64,000 bases of DNA from contig CAUIJY010000071.1 in NCBI GenBank assembly GCA_960531495.1, positions 620,001 through 684,000 of the forward strand. Reading direction: 5' to 3'. Below are positions 52,801-64,000 of this stretch, in pieces. A model generated the notes under the pieces. That model worked only from the letters and a program-made list of their open reading frames with translations, was not told the origin of the DNA and did not search any database. Both the position numbers and the translations under genes were made by a program. The stretch comes from Zeus faber (lineage: Eukaryota > Chordata > Actinopteri > Zeiformes > Zeidae). The first letter of the stretch is position 1, and every line of letters begins with the position of its first letter.

Positions 52801-54359
52801 AGCTGAATTAGAGAAACACCGAACCATTGTCTATTCAGAGGTGAATGATTCAGAATGCTGTAGTAGAGCATAGAAATTTAATTAATATGATGAACTATTA
52901 TGTGCTTCTTAAGTGTTTCTCACAGATTTCTAGGCCCATCTAACATGTATTTGTGGAGTTATGATCATTCTCATCATTGTGTGCACATGTGGGAAAAAAC
53001 GCATTTTCAGCCGATTTAAATGTCGAAAAGGGGAATTGCTTGAACGCTTCAGTCATTACTCTGTGTGACAGTGTCAGACAGTTTAAATACAATGGTGAAC
53101 TAGTATATGCTGCTAAAGTGTTGTTTGTCAACCAGTTTTAGGCCCATCTAACATGTATTTGTCGAGTTATGATCATTTTCATCATTATGTGTACATGTGG
53201 GAAAAAACGCATTTTCAGCCGATTTAAACGTCGAAAAGGGGAATTGCTTAAACGCTTCAGTCATTTCTCTGTGTGACAGTGTCAGACAGTTTAAATACAA
53301 TGGTGAACTAGTATATGCTGCTAAAGCGTTGTTTGTCAAACAGTTTTAGGCCCATACAACATGTATTTGACGAGGTATGAGCATTTTCAGAACATTGGAC
53401 GGTTTGCTGTCTAGCTGAATTAGAGAAACACCGAACCATTGTCTCTTCAGAGGTGAATGATTCAGAATGCTGCAGTACAGCATAGAAATTTAATTAATAT
53501 GATGAACTATTATGTGCTTCTTAAGTGTTTCTCACAGATTTCTAGGCCCATCTAACATGTATTTGTGGAGTTATGATCATTTTCATCATTGTGTGCACAT
53601 GTGGGAAAAAACGCATTTTCAGCCGATTTAAACGTCGAAAAGGGGAATTGGTTAAACGCTTCAGTCATTACTCTGTGTGACAGTGTCAGACAGTTTAAAT
53701 ACAATGGTGAACTAGTATATGCTGCTAAAGTGTTGTTTGTCAAACAGTTTTAGGCCCATGTAAAATGTATTTGTCGAGTTATGATCATTTTCATCATTGT
53801 GTGCACATGTGGGAAAAAACGCATTTTCAGCCGATTTAAACGTCGAAAAGGGGAATTGGTTAAACGCTTCAGTCATAACTCTGTGTGACAGTGTCAGACA
53901 GTTTAAATACAATGGTGAACTAGTATATGCTGCTAAAGCGTTGTTTGTCAAACAGTTTTAGGCCCAAACAACATGTATTTGTCGAGGTATGAGCATTTTC
54001 AGAACATTGGACGGTTTGCTGTCTAGCTGAATTAGAGAAACACCGAACCATTGTCTCTTCAGAGGTGAATGATTCAGAATGCTGCAGTACAGCATTGAAA
54101 TTTAATTAATGTGATGAACTATTATGTGCTTCCTAAGTTTTTCTCTCAGATTTCTATGCCCATCTAACATGTATTTCTGGAGTTATGATCATTTTCAGAA
54201 CTTGTGACGGTTTGCTGTCTAACTGAATTAGAGAAACACCGAACCATTGTCTCTTCAGAGGTGAATGATTCAGAATGCTGCAGTACAGCATAGAAATTTA
54301 ATTAATATGATGAACTATTATGTGCTTCTTAAGTGTTTCTCACAGATTTCTAGGCCCAT
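49892..54359. repeat. 22-mer HOR (4,468 bp): R-S-T-U-Q'-P
   Basis: Starts are 49892, 50504, 51312, 52120, 52940 and 53552. Its first five blocks match 43992-47651 at an offset of 5,900 bp, including gatataaacg in R. Its P matches 49084 at 4,468 bp. I see no private differences on inspection. Confidence 0.92.
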
Positions 54360-57300
54360 CTAACATGTATTTGTGGAGTTATGATCATTTTCATCATTGT
54401 GTGCACATGTGGGAAAAAACGCATTTTCAGCCGATTTAAACGTCGAAAAGGGGAATTGGTTAAACGCTTCAGTCATTACTCTGTGTGACAGTGTCAGACA
54501 GTTTAAATACAATGGTGAACTAGTATATGCTGCTAAAGTGTTGTTTGTCAACCAGTTTTAGGCCCATCTAACATGTATTTGTCGAGTTATGATCATTTTC
54601 ATCATTATTTGTACATGTGGGAAAAAACGCATTTTCAGCCGATTTAAACGTCGAAAAGGGGAATTGGTTAAACGCTTCAGTCATAACTCTGTGTGACAGT
54701 GTCAGACAGTTTAAATACAATGGTGAACTAGTATATGCTGCTAAAGCGTTGTTTGTCAAACAGTTTTAGGCCCATACAACATGTATTTGACGAGGTATGA
54801 GCATTTTCAGAACATTGGACGGTTTGCTGTCTAGCTGAATTAGAGAAACAGCGAAACCATTGTCTCTTCAGAGGTGAATGATTCAGAATGCTGCAGTACA
54901 GCATAGAAATTTTATTAATATGATGAACTATTATGTGCTTCTTAAGTGTTTCTCACAGATTTCTAGGCCCATCTAACATGTATTTGTGGAGTTATGATCA
55001 TTTTCATCATTGTGTGCACATGTGGGAAAAAACGCATTTTCAGCCGATTTAAACGTCGAAAAGGGGAATTGGTTAAACGCTTCAGTCATTACTCTGTGTG
55101 ACAGTGTCAGACAGTTTAAATACAATGGTGAACTAGTATATGCTGCTAAAGTGTTGTTTGTCAACCAGTTTTAGGCCCATCTAACATGTATTTGTCGAGT
55201 TATGATCATTTTCATCATTGTGTGCACATGTGGGAAAAAACGCATTTTCAGCCGATTTAAACGTCGAAAAGGGGAATTGGTTAAACGCTTCAGTCATTAC
55301 TCTGTGTGACAGTGTCAGACAGTTTAAATACAATGGTGAACTAGTATATGCTGCTAAAGCGTTGTTTGTCAAACAGTTTTAGGCCCATACAACATGTATT
55401 TGACGAGGTATGAGCATTTTCAGAACATTGGACGGTTTGCTGTCTAGCTGAATTAGAGAAACACCGAACCATTGTCTCTTCAGAGGTGAATGATTCAGAA
55501 TGCTGCAGTACAGCATAGAAATTTTATTAATATGATGAACTATTATGTGCTTCCTAAGTTTTTCTCTCAGATTTCTATGCCCATCTAACATGTATTTCTG
55601 GAGTTATGATCATTTTCAGAACTTGTGACGGTTTGCTGTCTAGCTGAATTAGAGAAACACCGAACCATTGTCTCTTCAGAGGTGAATGATTCAGAATGCT
55701 GCAGTACAGCATAGAAATTTAATTAATATGATGAACTATTATGTGCTTCTTAAGTGTTTCTCACAGATTTCTAGGCCCATCTAACATGTATTTGTGGAGT
55801 TATGATCATTTTCATCATGGTGTGCACATGTGGGAAAAAACGCATTTTCAGCCGATTTAAACGTCGAAAAGGGGAATTGGTTAAACGCTTCAGTCATTAC
55901 TCTGTGTGACAGTGTCAGACAGTTTAAATACAATGGTGAACTAGTATATGCTGCTAAAGTGTTGTTTGTCAAACAGTTTTAGGCCCATGTAAAATGTATT
56001 TGTCGAGTTATGATCATTTTCATCATTGTGTGCACATGTGGGAAAAAACGCATTTTCAGCCGATTTAAACGTCGAAAAGGGGAATTGGTTAAACGCTTCA
56101 GTCATAACTCTGTGTGACAGTGTCAGACAGTTTAAATACAATGGTGAACTAGTATATGCTGCTAAAGTGTTGTTTGTCAACAAGTTTTAGGCCCATCTAA
56201 CATGTATTTGTCGAGTTATGATCATTTTCATCATTATGTGTACATGTGGGAAAAAACGCATTTTCAGCCGATTTAAACGTCGAAAAGGGGAATTGGTTAA
56301 ACGCTTCAGTCATAACTCTGTGTGACAGTGTCAGACAGTTTAAATACAATGGTGAACTAGTATATGCTGCTAAAGCGTTGTTTGTCAAACAGTTTTAGGC
56401 CCAAACAACATGTATTTGTCGAGGTATGAGCATTTTCAGAACATTGGACGGTTTGCTGTCTAGCTGAATTAGAGAAACACCGAACCATTGTCTCTTCAGA
56501 GGTGAATGATTCAGAATGCTGCAGTACAGCATTGAAATTTAATTAATGTGATGAACTATTATGTGCTTCCTAAGTTTTTCTCTCAGATTTCTATGCCCAT
56601 CTAACATGTATTTCTGGAGTTATGATCATTTTCAGAACTTGTGACGGTTTGCTGTCTAACTGAATTAGAGAAACACCGAACCATTGTCTCTTCAGAGGTG
56701 AATGATTCAGAATGCTGCAGTACAGCATAGAAATTTAATTAATATGATGAACTATTATGTGCTTCTTAAGTGTTTCTCACAGATTTCTAGGCCCATCTAA
56801 CATGTATTTGTGGAGTTATGATCATTTTCATCATTGTGTGCACATGTGGGAAAAAACGCATTTTCAGCCGATTTAAACGTCGAAAAGGGGAATTGGTTAA
56901 ACGCTTCAGTCATTACTCTGTGTGACAGTGTCAGACAGTTTAAATACAATGGTGAACTAGTATATGCTGCTAAAGTGTTGTTTGTCAACCAGTTTTAGGC
57001 CCATCTAACATGTATTTGTCGAGTTATGATCATTTTCATCATTGTGTGCACATGTGGGAAAAAACGCATTTTCAGCCGATTTAAACGTCGAAAAGGGGAA
57101 TTGGTTAAACGCTTCAGTCATTACTCTGTGTGACAGTGTCAGACAGTTTAAATACAATGGTGAACTAGTATATGCTGCTAAAGCGTTGTTTGTCAAACAG
57201 TTTTAGGCCCATACAACATGTATTTGACGAGGTATGAGCATTTTCAGAACATTGGACGGTTTGCTGTCTAGCTGAATTAGAGAAACACCGAACCATTGTC

Positions 57301-58412
57301 TCTTCAGAGGTGAATGATTCAGAATGCTGCAGTACAGCATAGAAATTTTATTAATATGATGAACTATTATGTGCTTCCTAAGTTTTTCTCTCAGATTTCT
57401 ATGCCCATCTAACATGTATTTCTGGAGTTATGATCATTTTCAGAACTTGTGACGGTTTGCTGTCTAGCTGAATTAGAGAAACACCGAACCATTGTCTCTT
57501 CAGAGGTGAATGATTCAGAATGCTGCAGTACAGCATAGAAATTTAATTAATATGATGAACTATTATGTGCTTCTTAAGTGTTTCTCACAGATTTCTAGGC
57601 CCATCTAACATGTATTTGTGGAGTTATGATCATTTTCATCATTGTGTGCACATGTGGGAAAAAACGCATTTTCAGCCGATTTAAACGTCGAAAAGGGGAA
57701 TTGGTTAAACGCTTCAGTCATTACTCTGTGTGACAGTGTCAGACAGTTTAAATACAATGGTGAACTAGTATATGCTGCTAAAGTGTTGTTTGTCAAACAG
57801 TTTTAGGCCCATGTAAAATGTATTTGTCGAGTTATGATCATTTTCATCATTGTGTGCACATGTGGGAAAAAACGCATTTTCAGCCGATTTAAACGTCGAA
57901 AAGGGGAATTGGTTAAACGCTTCAGTCATAACTCTGTGTGACAGTGTCAGACAGTTTAAATACAATGGTGAACTAGTATATGCTGCTAAAGCGTTGTTTG
58001 TCAAACAGTTTTAGGCCCAAACAACATGTATTTGTCGAGGTATGAGCATTTTCAGAACATTGGACGGTTTGCTGTCTAGCTGAATTAGAGAAACACCGAA
58101 CCATTGTCTCTTCAGAGGTGAATGATTCAGAATGCTGCAGTACAGCATTGAAATTTAATTAATGTGATGAACTATTATGTGCTTCCTAAGTTTTTCTCTC
58201 AGATTTCTATGCCCATCTAACATGTATTTCTGGAGTTATGATCATTTTCAGAACTTGTGACGGTTTGCTGTCTAACTGAATTAGAGAAACACCGAACCAT
58301 TGTCTCTTCAGAGGTGAATGATTCAGAATGCTGCAGTACAGCATAGAAATTTAATTAATATGATGAACTATTATGTGCTTCTTAAGTGTTTCTCACAGAT
58401 TTCTAGGCCCAT
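54360..58412. repeat. 4,053-bp unit, copy 1: R'-T-V-T-P
   Basis: R' at 54360 is 613 bp because of a C-to-G at 54851 with an extra A just after (acagcgaaacc). T 54973, V 55781 (AAABB, 1,016 bp), T 56797 and P 57605 follow. V is A1 (catcatggtg at 55819), A4, an A at 56197 with tgtacatg front and A2 rear, B1, B2. V fits a U/S hybrid. U-Q' is absent between the second T and P. Confidence 0.91.
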
Positions 58413-61400
58413 CTAACATGTATTTGTGGAGTTATGATCATTTTCATCATTGTGTGCACATGTGGGAAAAAACGCATTTTCAGCCGATTTAAACGTCGAA
58501 AAGGGGAATTGGTTAAACGCTTCAGTCATTACTCTGTGTGACAGTGTCAGACAGTTTAAATACAATGGTGAACTAGTATATGCTGCTAAAGTGTTGTTTG
58601 TCAACCAGTTTTAGGCCCATCTAACATGTATTTGTCGAGTTATGATCATTTTCATCATTATTTGTACATGTGGGAAAAAACGCATTTTCAGCCGATTTAA
58701 ACGTCGAAAAGGGGAATTGGTTAAACGCTTCAGTCATAACTCTGTGTGACAGTGTCAGACAGTTTAAATACAATGGTGAACTAGTATATGCTGCTAAAGC
58801 GTTGTTTGTCAAACAGTTTTAGGCCCATACAACATGTATTTGACGAGGTATGAGCATTTTCAGAACATTGGACGGTTTGCTGTCTAGCTGAATTAGAGAA
58901 ACAGCGAAACCATTGTCTCTTCAGAGGTGAATGATTCAGAATGCTGCAGTACAGCATAGAAATTTTATTAATATGATGAACTATTATGTGCTTCTTAAGT
59001 GTTTCTCACAGATTTCTAGGCCCATCTAACATGTATTTGTGGAGTTATGATCATTTTCATCATTGTGTGCACATGTGGGAAAAAACGCATTTTCAGCCGA
59101 TTTAAACGTCGAAAAGGGGAATTGGTTAAACGCTTCAGTCATTACTCTGTGTGACAGTGTCAGACAGTTTAAATACAATGGTGAACTAGTATATGCTGCT
59201 AAAGTGTTGTTTGTCAACCAGTTTTAGGCCCATCTAACATGTATTTGTCGAGTTATGATCATTTTCATCATTGTGTGCACATGTGGGAAAAAACGCATTT
59301 TCAGCCGATTTAAACGTCGAAAAGGGGAATTGGTTAAACGCTTCAGTCATTACTCTGTGTGACAGTGTCAGACAGTTTAAATACAATGGTGAACTAGTAT
59401 ATGCTGCTAAAGCGTTGTTTGTCAAACAGTTTTAGGCCCATACAACATGTATTTGACGAGGTATGAGCATTTTCAGAACATTGGACGGTTTGCTGTCTAG
59501 CTGAATTAGAGAAACACCGAACCATTGTCTCTTCAGAGGTGAATGATTCAGAATGCTGCAGTACAGCATAGAAATTTTATTAATATGATGAACTATTATG
59601 TGCTTCCTAAGTTTTTCTCTCAGATTTCTATGCCCATCTAACATGTATTTCTGGAGTTATGATCATTTTCAGAACTTGTGACGGTTTGCTGTCTAGCTGA
59701 ATTAGAGAAACACCGAACCATTGTCTCTTCAGAGGTGAATGATTCAGAATGCTGCAGTACAGCATAGAAATTTAATTAATATGATGAACTATTATGTGCT
59801 TCTTAAGTGTTTCTCACAGATTTCTAGGCCCATCTAACATGTATTTGTGGAGTTATGATCATTTTCATCATGGTGTGCACATGTGGGAAAAAACGCATTT
59901 TCAGCCGATTTAAACGTCGAAAAGGGGAATTGGTTAAACGCTTCAGTCATTACTCTGTGTGACAGTGTCAGACAGTTTAAATACAATGGTGAACTAGTAT
60001 ATGCTGCTAAAGTGTTGTTTGTCAAACAGTTTTAGGCCCATGTAAAATGTATTTGTCGAGTTATGATCATTTTCATCATTGTGTGCACATGTGGGAAAAA
60101 ACGCATTTTCAGCCGATTTAAACGTCGAAAAGGGGAATTGGTTAAACGCTTCAGTCATAACTCTGTGTGACAGTGTCAGACAGTTTAAATACAATGGTGA
60201 ACTAGTATATGCTGCTAAAGTGTTGTTTGTCAACAAGTTTTAGGCCCATCTAACATGTATTTGTCGAGTTATGATCATTTTCATCATTATGTGTACATGT
60301 GGGAAAAAACGCATTTTCAGCCGATTTAAACGTCGAAAAGGGGAATTGGTTAAACGCTTCAGTCATAACTCTGTGTGACAGTGTCAGACAGTTTAAATAC
60401 AATGGTGAACTAGTATATGCTGCTAAAGCGTTGTTTGTCAAACAGTTTTAGGCCCAAACAACATGTATTTGTCGAGGTATGAGCATTTTCAGAACATTGG
60501 ACGGTTTGCTGTCTAGCTGAATTAGAGAAACACCGAACCATTGTCTCTTCAGAGGTGAATGATTCAGAATGCTGCAGTACAGCATTGAAATTTAATTAAT
60601 GTGATGAACTATTATGTGCTTCCTAAGTTTTTCTCTCAGATTTCTATGCCCATCTAACATGTATTTCTGGAGTTATGATCATTTTCAGAACTTGTGACGG
60701 TTTGCTGTCTAACTGAATTAGAGAAACACCGAACCATTGTCTCTTCAGAGGTGAATGATTCAGAATGCTGCAGTACAGCATAGAAATTTAATTAATATGA
60801 TGAACTATTATGTGCTTCTTAAGTGTTTCTCACAGATTTCTAGGCCCATCTAACATGTATTTGTGGAGTTATGATCATTTTCATCATTGTGTGCACATGT
60901 GGGAAAAAACGCATTTTCAGCCGATTTAAACGTCGAAAAGGGGAATTGGTTAAACGCTTCAGTCATTACTCTGTGTGACAGTGTCAGACAGTTTAAATAC
61001 AATGGTGAACTAGTATATGCTGCTAAAGTGTTGTTTGTCAACCAGTTTTAGGCCCATCTAACATGTATTTGTCGAGTTATGATCATTTTCATCATTGTGT
61101 GCACATGTGGGAAAAAACGCATTTTCAGCCGATTTAAACGTCGAAAAGGGGAATTGGTTAAACGCTTCAGTCATTACTCTGTGTGACAGTGTCAGACAGT
61201 TTAAATACAATGGTGAACTAGTATATGCTGCTAAAGCGTTGTTTGTCAAACAGTTTTAGGCCCATACAACATGTATTTGACGAGGTATGAGCATTTTCAG
61301 AACATTGGACGGTTTGCTGTCTAGCTGAATTAGAGAAACACCGAACCATTGTCTCTTCAGAGGTGAATGATTCAGAATGCTGCAGTACAGCATAGAAATT

Positions 61401-63897
61401 TTATTAATATGATGAACTATTATGTGCTTCCTAAGTTTTTCTCTCAGATTTCTATGCCCATCTAACATGTATTTCTGGAGTTATGATCATTTTCAGAACT
61501 TGTGACGGTTTGCTGTCTAGCTGAATTAGAGAAACACCGAACCATTGTCTCTTCAGAGGTGAATGATTCAGAATGCTGCAGTACAGCATAGAAATTTAAT
61601 TAATATGATGAACTATTATGTGCTTCTTAAGTGTTTCTCACAGATTTCTAGGCCCATCTAACATGTATTTGTGGAGTTATGATCATTTTCATCATTGTGT
61701 GCACATGTGGGAAAAAACGCATTTTCAGCCGATTTAAACGTCGAAAAGGGGAATTGGTTAAACGCTTCAGTCATTACTCTGTGTGACAGTGTCAGACAGT
61801 TTAAATACAATGGTGAACTAGTATATGCTGCTAAAGTGTTGTTTGTCAAACAGTTTTAGGCCCATGTAAAATGTATTTGTCGAGTTATGATCATTTTCAT
61901 CATTGTGTGCACATGTGGGAAAAAACGCATTTTCAGCCGATTTAAACGTCGAAAAGGGGAATTGGTTAAACGCTTCAGTCATAACTCTGTGTGACAGTGT
62001 CAGACAGTTTAAATACAATGGTGAACTAGTATATGCTGCTAAAGTGTTGTTTGTCAACAAGTTTTAGGCCCATCTAACATGTATTTGTCGAGTTATGATC
62101 ATTTTCATCATTATGTGTACATGTGGGAAAAAACGCATTTTCAGCCGATTTAAACGTCGAAAAGGGGAATTGCTTGAACGCTTCAGTCAGTACTCTGTGT
62201 GACAGTGTCAGACAGTTTAAATACAATGGTGAACTAGTATATGCTGCTGAAGCGTTGTTTGTCAAACAGTTTTAGGCCCATACAACATGTATTTGTCGAG
62301 GTATGAGCATTTTCAGAACATTGGACGGTTTGCTGTCTAGCTGAATTAGAGAAACACCGAACCATTGTCTATTCAGAGGTGAATGATTCAGAATGCTGTA
62401 GTAGAGCATAGAAATTTAATTAATATGATGAACTATTATGTGCTTCTTAAGTGTTTCTCACAGATTTCTAGGCCCATCTAACATGTATTTGTGGAGTTAT
62501 GATCATTCTCATCATTGTGTGCACATGTGGGAAAAAACGCATTTTCAGCCGATTTAAATGTCGAAAAGGGGAATTGCTTGAACGCTTCAGTCATTACTCT
62601 GTGTGACAGTGTCAGACAGTTTAAATACAATGGTGAACTAGTATATGCTGCTAAAGTGTTGTTTGTCAACCAGTTTTAGGCCCATCTAACATGTATTTGT
62701 CGAGTTATGATCATTTTCATCATTATGTGTACATGTGGGAAAAAACGCATTTTCAGCCGATTTAAACGTCGAAAAGGGGAATTGCTTAAACGCTTCAGTC
62801 ATTTCTCTGTGTGACAGTGTCAGACAGTTTAAATACAATGGTGAACTAGTATATGCTGCTAAAGCGTTGTTTGTCAAACAGTTTTAGGCCCATACAACAT
62901 GTATTTGACGAGGTATGAGCATTTTCAGAACATTGGACGGTTTGCTGTCTAGCTGAATTAGAGAAACACCGAACCATTGTCTCTTCAGAGGTGAATGATT
63001 CAGAATGCTGCAGTACAGCATAGAAATTTAATTAATATGATGAACTATTATGTGCTTCTTAAGTGTTTCTCACAGATTTCTAGGCCCATCTAACATGTAT
63101 TTGTGGAGTTATGATCATTTTCATCATTGTGTGCACATGTGGGAAAAAACGCATTTTCAGCCGATTTAAACGTCGAAAAGGGGAATTGGTTAAACGCTTC
63201 AGTCATTACTCTGTGTGACAGTGTCAGACAGTTTAAATACAATGGTGAACTAGTATATGCTGCTAAAGTGTTGTTTGTCAAACAGTTTTAGGCCCATGTA
63301 AAATGTATTTGTCGAGTTATGATCATTTTCATCATTGTGTGCACATGTGGGAAAAAACGCATTTTCAGCCGATTTAAACGTCGAAAAGGGGAATTGGTTA
63401 AACGCTTCAGTCATAACTCTGTGTGACAGTGTCAGACAGTTTAAATACAATGGTGAACTAGTATATGCTGCTAAAGCGTTGTTTGTCAAACAGTTTTAGG
63501 CCCAAACAACATGTATTTGTCGAGGTATGAGCATTTTCAGAACATTGGACGGTTTGCTGTCTAGCTGAATTAGAGAAACACCGAACCATTGTCTCTTCAG
63601 AGGTGAATGATTCAGAATGCTGCAGTACAGCATTGAAATTTAATTAATGTGATGAACTATTATGTGCTTCCTAAGTTTTTCTCTCAGATTTCTATGCCCA
63701 TCTAACATGTATTTCTGGAGTTATGATCATTTTCAGAACTTGTGACGGTTTGCTGTCTAACTGAATTAGAGAAACACCGAACCATTGTCTCTTCAGAGGT
63801 GAATGATTCAGAATGCTGCAGTACAGCATAGAAATTTAATTAATATGATGAACTATTATGTGCTTCTTAAGTGTTTCTCACAGATTTCTAGGCCCAT
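58413..63897. repeat. 5,485-bp unit: R'-T-V-T-U-Q'-P
   Basis: Starts are R' 58413, T 59026, V 59834, T 60850, U 61658, Q' 62478 and P 63090. R', T, V and T repeat 54360-57604 at exactly 4,053 bp, sharing the acagcgaaacc change (58904) and catcatggtg (59872). It differs by containing the 1,432-bp U-Q', and is the likely source or sister of the shorter copy. Confidence 0.91.
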
Positions 63898-64000
63898 CTA
63901 ACATGTATTTGTGGAGTTATGATCATTTTCATCATTGTGTGCACATGTGGGAAAAAACGCATTTTCAGCCGATTTAAACGTCGAAAAGGGGAATTGGTTA
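63898..64000. repeat. Partial A1 monomer (right truncated by window)
   Basis: This is the first 103 bases of an A1 (gtggag, tgtgcacatg, ggtta). The array continues past the window with no sign of an edge. Confidence 0.95.

Larger units (their letters stand above)
1..64000. repeat. Two-monomer (A 208 bp / B 196 bp) satellite array with higher-order structure
   Basis: The whole window is a head-to-tail tandem array in one orientation. Monomer starts are spaced only by 208 or 196 bp (plus two +1 events near 54851 and 58904). Blocks are AABB x41, AAB x26, AAAB x14, ABB x2 and AAABB x2, with partial monomers at both ends. The tally reproduces the length exactly. No unique spacer, transposon, microsatellite or inverted segment interrupts it. 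Regular ~200-bp AT-rich units in HORs are typical of eukaryotic centromeric or pericentromeric satellites; that location is an inference. Species and satellite family are not recognised. No stretch over 300 bases contains anything other than this repeat. Confidence 0.98.

Noticed and set aside
144-63489. Recurrent minus-strand open frames of 63-80 codons as a small-protein gene family
   Set aside because: They sit once per A monomer. The 63-79 codon forms need a TTG start, with the first ATG well inside. Differences among copies (T/A, L/S, V/E, N/K, M/L, K/T/I, A/T, H/N) are mostly non-synonymous, with only about three synonymous sites seen. No domain is recognisable.
1-64000. CRISPR array
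   Set aside because: Repeat units of 196-208 bp with no short-repeat/variable-spacer pattern and no cas genes.
1-64000. rDNA, 5S or tRNA gene cluster
   Set aside because: No rRNA or tRNA consensus or Pol III box arrangement was recognised in either monomer.
1-64000. Tandem transposable-element fragments or long terminal repeats
   Set aside because: No target-site duplications, terminal inverted repeats, reverse transcriptase or transposase frames; units join seamlessly in fixed register.
1-64000. Prokaryotic or phage origin
   Set aside because: No genes in 64 kb and uniform tandem organisation argue strongly for eukaryotic heterochromatin.

Overview
The whole window is one satellite DNA array. 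It contains no unique sequence, recognisable gene, RNA gene, mobile element or inversion. Every base fits one of two head-to-tail monomers in the same orientation: A (208 bp, 79 G+C in the copy I counted, 38%) and B (196 bp, 70 G+C, 36%). I anchor each monomer at the base after its leading 'ccca' + 1 (for example 144, 352, 560). On that phase there are 184 complete A and 130 complete B monomers, a partial B at 1-143 and a partial A at 63898-64000. The arithmetic closes exactly: 184x208 + 130x196 + two 1-bp insertions = 63,754 bp from 144 to 63897. A long, strictly tandem array of ~200-bp AT-rich units with higher-order repeats (HORs) points to a eukaryotic centromeric, pericentromeric or other heterochromatic block. 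I do not recognise the satellite family and cannot name the organism.

The monomers form 85 blocks with a simple grammar: one to three A followed by one or two B. The blocks are AABB (808 bp, 41 copies), AAB (612 bp, 26, two of them 613), AAAB (820 bp, 14), ABB (600 bp, 2) and AAABB (1016 bp, 2). Diagnostic bases divide them into families, named here P, Q, Q', R, S, T, U, V and W.

Layout. (i) 1-2175: irregular left part, blocks AAAB, AAB, ABB, richest in private variants. (ii) 2176-11295: a 1,420-bp 7-mer HOR (P+Q = AABB+AAB), interrupted by an ABB deletion block at 8664. (iii) 11296-18567: nine consecutive 808-bp AABB units, nearly identical. (iv) 18568-64000: a complex zone built on a 22-monomer, 4,468-bp HOR in the order R-S-T-U-Q'-P. 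This is intact at 20600-25067, 26488-30955 and 49892-54359, present with an inserted U-Q' at 43992-49891, and rearranged elsewhere by segmental duplications with offsets of 5888, 5900, 6928, 4053 and 2240 bp.

A and B look like diverged paralogues. They share a nearly identical 39-bp head and an alignable tail, with little similarity between. Several hybrid monomers change type inside that head, so it appears to be a favoured exchange point. Nothing here works as a gene system. The short minus-strand open frames recur once per monomer and are by-products of the repeat. All identity statements are by eye; no alignment was run.
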